A DNA stretch of 64,000 bases from Pygmaiobacter massiliensis (GTDB lineage: Bacteria; Bacillota; Clostridia; Oscillospirales; Ruminococcaceae), in NCBI GenBank assembly GCA_022778585.1, contig JALFTI010000010.1:124001-188000 (forward strand). The letters run 5' to 3'. Below, piece after piece: positions 43,929 through 53,053 of the stretch (its first letter is position 1; the number at the start of each line of letters is the position of its first letter). The notes under the pieces were generated by a model. It did not search any database and had not been told where the DNA came from. It saw nothing but the letters and a program-made list of their open reading frames with translations. The translations under genes and the position numbers were made by a program.

Positions 43929-44013
43929 ACAGGCACCTCAATTATCTTGAAAATTGCAATCTTCTGCCCAGAGCCCGAAAAGCATAGCCAGGCAGTATCA
44001 GCATTATTTAGTT

Positions 44014-44041
44014 AGTATACCACAAACCATCGCGGTTGCAA
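44014..44041 (-). promoter_or_regulatory. SigA-type promoter for ymfF-ymfH
   Basis: On the minus strand, TTGCAA (44041-44036), 16-bp spacer, TATACT (44019-44014). Confidence 0.7.
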
Positions 44042-44113
44042 AGCTGAAAGGTGTGGGTTATAATGTGCACCGTCCACAATGGCTTTTTTAATCTTGCAAG
44101 GGAAGTGATTGGA

Positions 44114-45481
44114 TTGGAAAGCACAGCCAACAACAAACAGCTTTTTGAGGATACACCGGTATGGAGCGCTATCCGCATTATGGCTATTCCCACCATTATC
44201 AGCCAATTAATCGTGCTGATCTACAACATGGCGGACACCTTCTATCTGGGCCGAACCAATAATCCTTATATGGTAGCGGGTGTTTCGCTTATCCTGCCTA
44301 TTTTTAACATCTCTCTTTCGCTGGCCGGCCTTGCCGGCGTAGGCGGCGGCACCTTAATTTCGCGGCTGATGGGACAGGCACGGTATGATGAAGCGAGCAA
44401 GGTCAGTATGTTCAGCATTTATCTTTCTATTGCTGTGGCCGCGCTTTTTGCAGTCGGTACAGGGCTGTTTCTGGAACCGATTCTTAAACTTTTAGGTGCC
44501 GGCGAGCAGACCTTCACTTTTGCTTGGCAATATACCGTCTGCGTAATTGTTGCAGGCGGCGTTCCCACCGTTTTGTCCAATGTATTGGCAAACCTTCTGC
44601 GTAGTGTGGGGTATTCCAAAAAAGCAGGTTTTGGCATTACCATGGGCAGCGTATTAAACATGGTATTGGACCCTCTTTTTATGTTTGTACTGTTGCCCAA
44701 AGGGTTCGAAGTTCTGGGCGTAGGGCTTGCCACTTGCCTTTCCAACTGTGTAGCCTGCCTTTATTTTCTGTTCCAGGTATTTAAAACCCGCAAATCCGGT
44801 ATTATTACCTGCAACCCAAAAGTCGGCCTTCCTGAAGCAGCCAGTATTCGTTCCATTTTCGGTGTCGGCATTCCTTCCTCGGTTTCCACGCTGCTTTTTG
44901 ACCTGGACTATGTTGTGCTTGACAAGTTGATGGTTTCCTACGGGGATATTGCGCTGGCTGCTGTAGGCATTGTTTTGAAGATTGAGCGCCTTCCGCTGAA
45001 TGTGGGGGTGGGCATCTGTCAGGGCATGGTTCCTCTGGTCGCCTACAATTATTCGGCGCGCAATTATAAACGCATGCACTCCATTACCCGCTGCTCACGC
45101 GGGCTTGGGCTTACCATTGCGGCCATCAGCATCTGCCTGTATGAACTGTCTGCCATCTACCTGCTGCGCTTTTTTATTACCGATGCTGCCACTGTAGCGT
45201 TGGGGGTCGACTTTTTGAGGGTTCGCGTGTTAGCCACACCGCTCATGTTCCTCAGTTTCTTTACCGTCTATCTGTTCAACGCCTTCGGCGCAGGCAGTTA
45301 CGCGCTTTTTCTGGGCACGGTGCGGTGGCTTGGCTTTAATATCCCCATGCTTTTTTTGCTAAATGCAGTGTTTGGCATGTACGGTCTGGTATGGGCTCAG
45401 GTCAGTGCAGACATTATTACCGTTTCCCTCTCCTTCTACATGCTGCATCGCTATTTAAAGCAGTTTGGGCTTAAAGTTTAA
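44114..45481 (+). CDS. MATE-family efflux transporter
   Basis: 455 residues, twelve predicted membrane helices. IPTIISQLIVLIYNMADTFYLG is the first MATE helix, and PLNVGVGICQGMVPLVAYNY the start of the second half. These use Na+ or H+ gradients to expel drugs or metabolites. TTG at 44114 is read as start, about 10 nt after AGGGAAG; GTG at 44105 and an unsupported ATG at 44051 are alternatives. It stands alone between a divergent promoter and a strong terminator. Substrate unknown. Confidence 0.9.
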   Translation: MESTANNKQLFEDTPVWSAIRIMAIPTIISQLIVLIYNMADTFYLGRTNNPYMVAGVSLILPIFNISLSLAGLAGVGGGTLISRLMGQARYDEASKVSMFSIYLSIAVAALFAVGTGLFLEPILKLLGAGEQTFTFAWQYTVCVIVAGGVPTVLSNVLANLLRSVGYSKKAGFGITMGSVLNMVLDPLFMFVLLPKGFEVLGVGLATCLSNCVACLYFLFQVFKTRKSGIITCNPKVGLPEAASIRSIFGVGIPSSVSTLLFDLDYVVLDKLMVSYGDIALAAVGIVLKIERLPLNVGVGICQGMVPLVAYNYSARNYKRMHSITRCSRGLGLTIAAISICLYELSAIYLLRFFITDAATVALGVDFLRVRVLATPLMFLSFFTVYLFNAFGAGSYALFLGTVRWLGFNIPMLFLLNAVFGMYGLVWAQVSADIITVSLSFYMLHRYLKQFGLKV

Positions 45482-45588
45482 ACTGTGATCATAAACCCAA
45501 TTGCCGCATAACCTTTCGAAATCTTTCGGAAAACGCCTGTTTTTAATACATTTTTACTATTCAATATCCATAACACAAAAATGGTAAT

Positions 45589-45634
45589 AAAAAAGCTGTG
45601 CGCCTGCAAACTTACAGGCGCACAGCTTTTTTAT
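45589..45634. terminator. Bidirectional terminator
   Basis: GCTGTGCGCCTG (45595-45606) pairs with CAGGCGCACAGC (45615-45626), flanked by A6 and T6, between the MATE gene and the convergent cyclo-ligase gene. Confidence 0.92.
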
Positions 45635-45653
45635 TTGGTTTTTTATCCAACTT

Positions 45654-46211
45654 TCACTTGCGGCGGATTACTTCCTGATCGGTCACTACCAAATTTACTG
45701 GCACATCCCAGGCATCTGCCGGCAGCCGGTCCAGCACCCGGTCCGACCGGCACAGCAGCGCCATGGCAAATTGGGCATCCTCCAGATAGCGGTCATAAAA
45801 TCCTCCGCCATGGCCCAGTCTGAATCCCCGGCGGTCGCAGGCAAGGCACGGGATCACCGCAAAGTCAATCTCCTCCGGCCGTACTAATGGTGCTTTGCCA
45901 GAAGGTTCGGGAATACCAAAACTTCCAACTCCAGTCAATTCCTCCAAGGAATGGATCTGTCGGGCCTCCATCAGGTTGCGCCCCACACATAACGGCACAG
46001 CCACCCTTTTCCCCTCATCCAACGCATGCTGCAAAATCAAGCGGGTATCAAACTCGGCACCACTTCCCACAAAACAAAAAATGGTATTGGCTGCCTGGTA
46101 TTCCGGCAGCTGCAAAACGGCACTGCAGGCCGCTTGTGACTGCTGCTCGGTAGGGGGTGCTTCACCGCGCAGTTTTCGGCGCAGTTCGTCTTTTTGCTCT
46201 TTAAATCCCAT
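45654..46211 (-). CDS. 5-formyltetrahydrofolate cyclo-ligase
   Basis: 185 residues. FCFVGSGAEFDTRLI near the N-terminus and the C-terminal GHGGGFYDRYLE loop with PCLACD before it are the family signatures. The enzyme returns 5-formyl-THF to methenyl-THF with ATP. Start ATG at 46211. It follows glmS on the same strand with a 62-nt gap and is probably co-transcribed. Known as fau, ygfA or MTHFS in other species. Confidence 0.94.
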   Translation of the reverse strand: MGFKEQKDELRRKLRGEAPPTEQQSQAACSAVLQLPEYQAANTIFCFVGSGAEFDTRLILQHALDEGKRVAVPLCVGRNLMEARQIHSLEELTGVGSFGIPEPSGKAPLVRPEEIDFAVIPCLACDRRGFRLGHGGGFYDRYLEDAQFAMALLCRSDRVLDRLPADAWDVPVNLVVTDQEVIRRK

Positions 46212-46273
46212 ATGCTACACTTACTTTCCCACAGCGTTTTATAAAAACCTTATTATGCCCCGGTCAAAAACCA

Positions 46274-48094
46274 TCATTCCACGGTAACGCTTTTTGCCAG
46301 GTTGCGGGGTTTATCCACATCGCAACCGCGCAGCACAGCCATGTAATAAGCAAACAGTTGCAGCGGCACTGCAGTCAGCATGGGCATAAAAATTTCTTCG
46401 TAAACCGGCAAAGAGACAATATAGTCTGCCACATCGGCCGGCACACTAACACCTTTTTTGCAGAACAAAATAACCTTGGCCCCGCGGCTTTTTACTTCTT
46501 TCACATTGCTGATTGTTTTTTCAAACACATCATCCTGTGTAGCCAGCGCAATAACAGGCGTACCCTCCACAATCAAACTGATAGTACCATGTTTGAGCTC
46601 ACCTGCGGCGTACGCCTCACTGTGCACATAGCTAATCTCTTTCAGCTTCAAAGAACCTTCCAGGCTAAGGGCATAGTCAAACCCGCGTCCCAAATAGAAC
46701 AGGTCATCGCAGTTCATAAACTGGGAAGCCAGATATTTAATCTGTTCGGAATCTTCCAGCACCTCACCAATCAGCTCCGGCAGGCGCAAAAGCTCTTTCA
46801 CATATGCCTGCACCTTTTCCTGGGAAAGAGTATTTCTGGCATATGCCATACGCAAAGCCAGCAAATACAACACTGCCAGCTGCACACTGTACGCCTTGGT
46901 ACTGGCCACTGCAATCTCCGGGCCTGCATAGGTATAAATGACATCATCCGATTCCCGGGCAATGGAAGAACCCACTACATTTACAATGCCAAGCACCTTC
47001 GAACCTTTTGCGCGTGCCAATTTCAAAGCAGCCAAGGTATCCAGCGTTTCACCCGACTGGCTTATAATAACAGTCAGTTCATCTTCTCCAATAATGGGGT
47101 CGCGATAGCGGAACTCGGAAGCAATATCCACCTCTACTGGTACGCGGCAAAGGCGTTCAATAGCCGTTTTGCCCACCATTCCGGCGTGCATAGCCGTTCC
47201 GCAGGCTACGATATGAATCCGTTTCACCTTGCGCAGATAATCATCGGTCAGGGACTTTACATGCAAATCCGGCATGCCGTCCTCAATGCGGGGAGAAATG
47301 GTAGACAGCATGGCCTTGGGCTGCTCGTGAATCTCCTTAAGCATAAAATGAGCATACCCGCATTTTTCGGCTGCTTCCACATCCCAGTCTGCGGTCAGAT
47401 GTTCTTTCTCGGTGGGGTTGCCAAATTCATCGTAAATGGTAATTTTGTCCTCAGTTACCTCAGCAATTTGCCCTTCTTCCAGAATAGAATACTCCCGTGT
47501 ATACTTCAGCAAAGCCGGAATGTCCGACGCCAGGAAATTTTCACCCTGGCCATATCCCACAATCAGCGGACTCTCCTTGCGCACACCATAAATACGGTCT
47601 GGAAAATCTTTAAACATAATGGCAAGGCCATAACTGCCACGCACCTGAGACAGAGTTTTCAAAATGGTGCAAAGCGGGTCTCCATCATAATTAAAATCAA
47701 ACAGCTTTACCAAAACTTCGGTGTCGGTCTCGCTTTGAAAGGTATAGCCGTTGGAAAGCAGCATTTCTTTCAGCTTCAGGTAGTTTTCAATAATACCATT
47801 ATGCACCAAAGTAACATGCTCGCTGGTATGGGGGTGACTGTTCAGATCACTGGGTGCACCATGGGTTGCCCAGCGGGTATGACCAATGCCGCAAGTAGCC
47901 GAAAGCTCTGGTTTCGCCTCAAGCGCCGCAGCCAAAACCTTCAAACGACCGGTGGCTTTAATAACCTCAATCCCAGATTTTTCAAACAGCGCTACACCGG
48001 CCGAATCATACCCGCGATACTCCAACTTGGAAAGGCAATCAATCAAAACGCCAGCAGCCTTCCGCTGGCCTACATATCCTACGATACCACACAT
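46274..48094 (-). CDS. glmS: Glucosamine-6-phosphate synthase
   Basis: 606 residues. Met is followed directly by Cys (MCGIVGYVG): the N-terminal cysteine of the glutaminase, freed by Met removal, confirms ATG at 48094 over the in-frame ATG at 48103; AGGAGA lies 9 nt upstream. Two SIS domains (ISQSGETLDTLAAL) follow, and the end PRNLAKSVTVE is typical. It makes glucosamine 6-phosphate for cell wall synthesis. No glmS ribozyme was recognised upstream. Confidence 0.98.
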   Translation of the reverse strand: MCGIVGYVGQRKAAGVLIDCLSKLEYRGYDSAGVALFEKSGIEVIKATGRLKVLAAALEAKPELSATCGIGHTRWATHGAPSDLNSHPHTSEHVTLVHNGIIENYLKLKEMLLSNGYTFQSETDTEVLVKLFDFNYDGDPLCTILKTLSQVRGSYGLAIMFKDFPDRIYGVRKESPLIVGYGQGENFLASDIPALLKYTREYSILEEGQIAEVTEDKITIYDEFGNPTEKEHLTADWDVEAAEKCGYAHFMLKEIHEQPKAMLSTISPRIEDGMPDLHVKSLTDDYLRKVKRIHIVACGTAMHAGMVGKTAIERLCRVPVEVDIASEFRYRDPIIGEDELTVIISQSGETLDTLAALKLARAKGSKVLGIVNVVGSSIARESDDVIYTYAGPEIAVASTKAYSVQLAVLYLLALRMAYARNTLSQEKVQAYVKELLRLPELIGEVLEDSEQIKYLASQFMNCDDLFYLGRGFDYALSLEGSLKLKEISYVHSEAYAAGELKHGTISLIVEGTPVIALATQDDVFEKTISNVKEVKSRGAKVILFCKKGVSVPADVADYIVSLPVYEEIFMPMLTAVPLQLFAYYMAVLRGCDVDKPRNLAKSVTVE

Positions 48095-48495
48095 AGTTGG
48101 CATTCTCCTTTTTTGTTTTTAGGTTGGCGAAAAGGAAAATAACACCACAAAAATAATACTTCCAAATAAGCAAAAATTTCCCTTTTTGCCTGCAATAAAC
48201 CTGTGGGGTTCTTACCAAAAAGCAAGTTAGTATTTCCAATTCGCTTGTAACATTTGTAATTGTCGGTAACAAACTGCTTATAAACATTTTTTCTTTTCCT
48301 GAACGCGTTTCTGTTTCGGCATTACTGCCGTGTTTTGTGCGCATCCTTATGGCCTTTGGAAAAGCGGTACAAAGCCCTGCCTTGTACCCGGGCCAGCGGA
48401 GCATCCGCCGAATCTTTCGATAACTCCACACCTCGTCACCCTGTCCACAGACAGGGCCCGGCGCTTTTTGATCTTTTTTCGCCGTTTTCCCTCCT
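48095..48495. other. Intergenic region between membrane-protein gene and glmS
   Basis: 401 nt, no gene recognised. Inverted repeats: GCAAAAA/TTTTTGC (48170-48189), GGTACAA/TTGTACC (48366-48388) and CCCTGTC/GACAGGG (48439-48456, loop CACA). A minus-strand frame (48548-48039) crosses it but enters glmS and resembles nothing. The glmS promoter should lie here. Confidence 0.5.
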
Positions 48496-49041
48496 TTACC
48501 TGGTGTGTTTGCCAAAAATACGGGGACGCAGCAGATGACAATAGACACGGCGCATATTCAAAAGCGCTGCGTCATACACCAAATAGGTAATGTTTCCAAG
48601 CAGCCACAAAACGAATCCGAACCATCGTCCCTCTGCCGCAAACTCCTCCGCCAGCACCGGCAGCGGGAACAAAAACAAAAATAATCCATACATTCCAGCC
48701 ACGGCGCCGTTAAACAGCAAAACCTTCAAAAGCCATTTTAAGGCAGCAGGACGCAGCTTGTCAAGGGAGGGCTTACAGATTGGATACCACCCTAAAAAAA
48801 ACAAAAACAGCAATCCTGCTTCCCTGTCCGGCACTGTAACTACTCCTATTGCCGCCACGGTGATAAATGCGGCCACAGCGTTCTGCGTGCCGCATTCCAC
48901 TGTAAGCGGCAACAAAACCATTCCGGCCAGCGCCGGAGATAAAAAGGTGGAAAGCGGCAGCATTCCCCCAAAGAACAAAACCGCTGCGCTGAGTCCTGCA
49001 AACATTCCGCACAGTGCAATCTCCTTTGCCCCTTTTTTCAC
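48496..49041 (-). CDS. ECF-type S-component-like membrane protein
   Basis: About 181 residues with five to six hydrophobic helices, beginning KKGAKEIALCGMFAGLSAAVLFFGG, a pattern seen in substrate-binding S components of ECF vitamin transporters, then a basic C-terminus. The family is not certain; substrate unknown. GTG at 49041 has AAAGG about 10 nt upstream. A good promoter lies some 255 nt upstream, giving a long leader. No ECF ATPase or T component is nearby. Confidence 0.6.
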   Translation of the reverse strand: MKKGAKEIALCGMFAGLSAAVLFFGGMLPLSTFLSPALAGMVLLPLTVECGTQNAVAAFITVAAIGVVTVPDREAGLLFLFFLGWYPICKPSLDKLRPAALKWLLKVLLFNGAVAGMYGLFLFLFPLPVLAEEFAAEGRWFGFVLWLLGNITYLVYDAALLNMRRVYCHLLRPRIFGKHTR

Positions 49042-49302
49042 ACAGCTGTCACCTTTCCATTCCTGTTTGTTCAACATTTGTACCTGTAATGTCATATTGC
49101 TTTACAGCATTGTTTTCTGGTCAAAACTCCTCTCAGCTTTTGCCTTTTGCCAAAATTATCACATCTGTATTTCTGTCATTCCATACCGTTACGGCATCTC
49201 ACTTCAAAATATTTTGCAGCGCTTATTGGCTGTTTGCAAAAACCAACTTTTCAGATAGACTTTTCTTTTTAGCACAGAACTTTTTGTTTTATCTTACTAT
49301 AC
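49042..49302 (-). other. Long untranslated leader of the ECF-S-like gene
   Basis: From the predicted start near 49296 to the GTG lie about 255 nt of AT-rich sequence. It contains CTGAGAGGA but not the other TPP-riboswitch elements. No terminator or known riboswitch was recognised. Confidence 0.4.
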
Positions 49303-49331
49303 ATTATAATATTTCTTTCCATCAGCATCAA
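49303..49331 (-). promoter_or_regulatory. SigA-type promoter for the ECF-S-like gene
   Basis: On the minus strand, TTGATG (49331-49326), 17-bp spacer, TATAAT (49308-49303). The remaining intergenic part to 49443 shows nothing else recognisable. Confidence 0.7.
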
Positions 49332-49443
49332 ACAGACCATATTGCTGTATTGTAAACTTTCTATGAAATTCTCTTCTCCGTTTGGCATAAATCACAGATA
49401 AGCTTAAAACCTTTACATTATTCTTTCATCTTCTTAAGCGGTT

Positions 49444-50238
49444 TTATTTTTGTTCCATTTGCGGATAATTTTCCACTGTATCAAATATGTATCCTTTTTG
49501 CTGCAGCATTTCAATAATTCCCGGCAAAGCTTCCACGGTGTTTTTTGTAGCCGCTGTGTCGTGCATCAATACTATTAAATGGTCTTTGTCGGCGTCCTTC
49601 ATAACATTTTTCTGCAGTTCTGATGCAGTTGGGTGCCCTCCTGCAGCATCGCCTGCGCAGTCATTCCAATCAAAATACCGATACCCTTTTTCCGTTGCCT
49701 GCTGCTTTAAAATTTCCATAATATCCGATCCGCCATACTTTCGGGAAACCGTATTGGTACTGCCACCGGGAAAGCGAATACAAACGGGCTTTTGAGCAAC
49801 ATAGGGGGAAATTTTTTCCCATAATTGGTCTAAATCTTCCCAAAAAGCATCTGGGTCTGCATAAATTTTTTTATACTGGTGGCTACAGGAATGTAGGCCA
49901 ATCTGATGGCCTTCCTCCACAGTACGGGCCAAAATAGGCAAATATTTTTCGTTATTATCAGCACCACACACAAAAAAAGTTGCTTTAACCTGGTATTGGG
50001 CCAAAATATCTAATACTTCTTCTGTTGTCTTGCTGGGACCGTCATCAAAGGTCAGGTAAGCTACTTTTTGTCCCTGTTCAGCTAAAGGTTCCGCTTCAAA
50101 AAGCGGAAGCGCCTGCTCCAACATGCGGTTTGTACAGATATTTTTCTGTTCAATAGCCATGTCCCAAAGCCCTACCAACAGCATAACCACAGCCGCCATG
50201 CCTACTGCCAGCAGCCTGCGCAACATTCTTTTTGTCAT
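49444..50238 (-). CDS. Polysaccharide deacetylase (NodB domain)
   Basis: 264 residues. An N-terminal membrane helix (LLAVGMAAVVMLLVGLW) anchors the protein outside. The NodB domain has TFDDGPSKTT (catalytic Asp), HSCSHQYKKI (metal His), RFPGGSTN and LIVLMHDTA. These remove acetyl groups from peptidoglycan or other wall polymers; PdaA-like roles in spore cortex are possible. ATG at 50238 has AGAGGTGGGGGAG upstream. It is divergent from rmuC. Confidence 0.92.
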   Translation of the reverse strand: MTKRMLRRLLAVGMAAVVMLLVGLWDMAIEQKNICTNRMLEQALPLFEAEPLAEQGQKVAYLTFDDGPSKTTEEVLDILAQYQVKATFFVCGADNNEKYLPILARTVEEGHQIGLHSCSHQYKKIYADPDAFWEDLDQLWEKISPYVAQKPVCIRFPGGSTNTVSRKYGGSDIMEILKQQATEKGYRYFDWNDCAGDAAGGHPTASELQKNVMKDADKDHLIVLMHDTAATKNTVEALPGIIEMLQQKGYIFDTVENYPQMEQK

Positions 50239-50261
50239 TTTTCTCCCCCACCTCTTGGTAT

Positions 50262-50290
50262 TTGCATTCACCCAATAAAACCGGTATACT
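50262..50290 (+). promoter_or_regulatory. SigA-type promoter for rmuC
   Basis: TTGCAT (50262-50267), 17-bp spacer, TATACT (50285-50290), about 45 nt upstream of the rmuC ATG. Confidence 0.8.
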
Positions 50291-50334
50291 AAATCATATG
50301 TTCAGCCCCTGGGTTTATGAAAGGAATAAATTTT

Positions 50335-51645
50335 ATGGAAGAATGGATTTTCTATCTAATCTGTGCAGTTAGCTTGGTCGGCGCGCTGCTTTCCCTTATG
50401 TGTTTCATACGCAGCCCACGGTCGGTATGCTCCCGACAGGACCTGGAACTGCTTCGCAGCCAATTTTCTGACGAATCGCGTGCGACCCGCACCGAACTGG
50501 CCAGCCTTCTGAATGATACACTAAAAAGCTCCAGTAACAGCCAGATCAATGCCCAAACTTCTGCTCTGCGCCAGATTGCCGAAATGCAAGATCGGCGTTT
50601 AGCCGACCTGGAAAGCCGCTTAAAAAGCCTGACCGTGCAAACTGAACAGCAGCTTGGGGGAATTCGCCAGTCCCTAGAACGCCAAATGGGCAATATGCAG
50701 CAGGAAAACAACCGGCGGTTAGATCAAATGCGGCAAACCGTTGACGAAAAACTGCAGAAAACTTTGGATGAAAAACTTGCCCGCAGTTTTGGCTTGGTCA
50801 ACGAGCGGCTGGAGCAGGTTTACAAAGGCCTGGGTGAAATGCAAACGCTGGCTTCGGGGGTTGGCGATCTCAAAAAAGTGCTTTCCAATGTGAAAACAAG
50901 AGGCATTCTGGGTGAAATTCAACTGGGTGCTATCCTTTCCGAAATTCTGGCACCAGAACAGTATGCAGAAAATGTTGCCACCAAAAAAGGCTCTTTGGAC
51001 CGGGTGGAGTATGCCGTGCGTATGCCCGCCGGAAAAGAAGGCAGTGTGTGGCTTCCCATTGACGCAAAATTCCCTGCCGATACATACAACACATTGCTGG
51101 ACGCCTACGACACCGGAGACTCTGCTGCCATTGAAGCAGCAGGAAAAGCGCTGGAAAGCCGCATTCGCAGCGAAGCCAAAGATATTCACGACAAATATAT
51201 TCATGTTCCGGAAACCACCGAGTTTGGCATTTTGTTTTTGCCTGTGGAAGGCTTGTACGCCGAAGTGGTCCGCCGTGGCATGGTGGAACGGTTGCAGAAT
51301 GAATTTCGGGTGAATATTGCAGGCCCTACTACCATGGCGGCCTTGCTAAACAGTTTGCAGATGGGCTTCAAGACCTTGGCAATCCAGAAGCGTTCCAGCG
51401 AGGTGTGGGAGATTTTAGGCGGCGTAAAGCAGGAGTTTGAAAATTTTGCAGAGATTCTCACCCGTACTCAGAACCGTTTAAGCCAGGCTTCTGATGAGCT
51501 GGAAAAACTGGTGGGAGTACGCACCCGGCAAATTCAGCGAAAGTTGAAAAGTGTTACGGCTCTTCCCGCCGATTTCATGATTTCGCTGCCGCAGCAGCAG
51601 ACTGCTGAACTGGATCAGATAGGAGATGCAGATGATCTTGGCTAA
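50335..51645 (+). CDS. rmuC: DNA recombination protein RmuC
   Basis: 436 residues. A membrane helix (IFYLICAVSLVGALLSLMCF) is followed by a coiled coil (about 35-155) and the RmuC nuclease-like domain: VKTRGILGEIQLGAIL, WLPIDAKFPADTYN and LFLPVEGLYAEVVRRG. RmuC limits DNA inversions and rearrangements. ATG at 50335 has AAAGGA 9 nt upstream; the ATG at 50317 lacks a site. A tRNA gene with its own promoter follows. Confidence 0.94.
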   Translation: MEEWIFYLICAVSLVGALLSLMCFIRSPRSVCSRQDLELLRSQFSDESRATRTELASLLNDTLKSSSNSQINAQTSALRQIAEMQDRRLADLESRLKSLTVQTEQQLGGIRQSLERQMGNMQQENNRRLDQMRQTVDEKLQKTLDEKLARSFGLVNERLEQVYKGLGEMQTLASGVGDLKKVLSNVKTRGILGEIQLGAILSEILAPEQYAENVATKKGSLDRVEYAVRMPAGKEGSVWLPIDAKFPADTYNTLLDAYDTGDSAAIEAAGKALESRIRSEAKDIHDKYIHVPETTEFGILFLPVEGLYAEVVRRGMVERLQNEFRVNIAGPTTMAALLNSLQMGFKTLAIQKRSSEVWEILGGVKQEFENFAEILTRTQNRLSQASDELEKLVGVRTRQIQRKLKSVTALPADFMISLPQQQTAELDQIGDADDLG

Positions 51646-51673
51646 TAAAGCCAATAAAACTTACCAGTTTGCC

Positions 51674-51703
51674 TTGACTTTTTAAAGGTGAATGTGGTAG
51701 AAT
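51674..51703 (+). promoter_or_regulatory. SigA-type promoter for tRNA-Leu
   Basis: TTGACT (51674-51679), 18-bp spacer, TAGAAT (51698-51703), 32 nt before the tRNA. Confidence 0.75.
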
Positions 51704-51735
51704 ATTTCTCGCGGTCAGAACACCGGCCGCAACCT

Positions 51736-51819
51736 GCGGAAGTGCTGGAATCGGCAGACAGGCACGTTTGAGGTGCGTGTGTCCATGACGTGTGGGTTCA
51801 AGTCCCATCTTCCGCACCA
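51736..51819 (+). tRNA. tRNA-Leu (anticodon GAG)
   Basis: 84 nt. The acceptor stem GCGGAAG pairs with CTTCCGC, with A and the encoded CCA at the end. The anticodon loop is TTTGAGG, giving GAG (reads CUC/CUU). A long variable arm and the T loop GGGTTCAAGTCCC mark a class II leucine tRNA. It has its own promoter and terminator. Confidence 0.96.
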
Positions 51820-51820
51820 A

Positions 51821-51862
51821 AAAGCGCCAAACCAAACTGGTTTGGCGCTTTTTTATTTTTAT
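51821..51862. terminator. Terminator after tRNA-Leu
   Basis: AGCGCCAAACCA (51823-51834) pairs with TGGTTTGGCGCT (51838-51849), loop AAC, followed by TTTTTTATTTTT. Confidence 0.93.
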
Positions 51863-51928
51863 GCGGTAATGCTAGGAGACGCTGCCGGTATGTTTCCATT
51901 GCAGTTTATTGCCGCTATAAAAAAGTTT

Positions 51929-52819
51929 TTATCCTTTTTGCCATAACCTCCACTTTTCTGTGCTGCCTGCCGGCTGGTGCAGCGTTCTATCATTTTTGTT
52001 CAAAAAGCTGCGTTCTTTTGCCGTATAGCCAGAAGACCGTGTCCACCCGCTTAGTCCCGCAACTTCTGTCGACTGTTTTTCTTCTGCACCATAATCCGTT
52101 GAAAAGACTTTTTCAGGCTCATACGCTGTTTGCTGTGTGGAATCCTCTGTTTGGTATGTTTCCTGTTCGTTTTGCAGTGCTTCTTCTCTCTGGTCAAGCA
52201 TAGCAACTGCTAATGGCTGAGACATATTATCCCAAACAGTACCTTCCTTTTTCTCTTGTTCCTCTTTCTCAAAATCTGATTGCTGCTCAAAAACCACTTC
52301 TGGCTGCTGTTCTTCCTGGAAAAGCTGCTGCTGGGCAGATGAGTTTTTTTCATACCAAACAGCAGATAGCTCTCCATGGTCATCATCCAGGTATTCATAC
52401 TGGGCAGAAGGTTCCAGCGCTGCCTCCGGCGCAACATTTCCTGGAAATGTTGCGGGTATAGTCGGTCTTCCGGCCAATCTGTCTGACACATCGGCCTCTG
52501 GCAATGTTTCCGGGCATTCTTCCGGCTGGAGTTCGCTTTCCGGTTCGCACTCAATTTCTTGCTGGGTTGCATATTCCTGCTCGGGACCTAATTCCTCGCT
52601 TAAATCCTCTGTTTGTACCGCTTCATTTTCCAAATAGCGCTGTTCGTCCTCTTTTGTATACCATACAGCCGCAACCTCGCCATATCCATCATCCAAATAT
52701 TCATACAGCGAGGATGGCTCCAGCGGCGCTTCTGGTGCAAGGCTCCCTGGAAAGGTTGCTGGTGTGGTAGGTCTGCCGGTCAATCGGTCGAAGGCTGGTT
52801 CTGTATACTCTTTCATCAT
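51929..52819 (-). CDS. Uncharacterised protein with two copies of a 47-residue module
   Basis: About 296 residues, acidic and rich in Glu/Gln; no signal peptide or membrane helix. Residues 10-56 and 112-158 are copies of one module, identical at 34 of 47 positions, with the shared cores PATFPG, APEA, LEPS, YEYLDD and AVWY. Glu-rich spacers follow each copy; the C-terminal third is low in complexity and ends basic. I recognise no family. AAAGGAG precedes two adjacent ATG codons (52819, 52816); either may start. It stands alone, convergent to the tRNA. Confidence 0.75.
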   Translation of the reverse strand: MMKEYTEPAFDRLTGRPTTPATFPGSLAPEAPLEPSSLYEYLDDGYGEVAAVWYTKEDEQRYLENEAVQTEDLSEELGPEQEYATQQEIECEPESELQPEECPETLPEADVSDRLAGRPTIPATFPGNVAPEAALEPSAQYEYLDDDHGELSAVWYEKNSSAQQQLFQEEQQPEVVFEQQSDFEKEEQEKKEGTVWDNMSQPLAVAMLDQREEALQNEQETYQTEDSTQQTAYEPEKVFSTDYGAEEKQSTEVAGLSGWTRSSGYTAKERSFLNKNDRTLHQPAGSTEKWRLWQKG

Positions 52820-53053
52820 TTTGGCTCCTTTCTCTCTGCAAAACAAAATATGTCTATTCTGCCGGTTGCGCGAAAGTATTAAGCTTTTCCTTGCCCCAAG
52901 TTTTACACATACATTTGGAGCCGGACAGCTTCCCTTTCATTCTATGCGCAAAATTCAAGGCGCACCACCTGCACCTATCAGCCTTTTTCTGCATACAGTA
53001 AGGCAAAGCACCGGCCCCTATTGGGCCGGTAAAATTGGAGGAGGGACCTGTTT

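Noticed and set aside
46358-48142. 594-residue plus-strand frame
   Set aside because: It is the exact antisense of glmS, which is unmistakable on the other strand.
48095-48300. glmS ribozyme upstream of glmS
   Set aside because: None of the ribozyme's conserved core could be found within the roughly 200 nt before the start codon.
48039-48548. 169-residue minus-strand frame between glmS and the membrane-protein gene
   Set aside because: It enters the glmS coding region, has no ribosome site and resembles no protein.
49100-49180. TPP riboswitch suggested by CTGAGA in the leader of the ECF-S-like gene
   Set aside because: Only that hexamer fits; the second conserved half of the TPP aptamer is missing.
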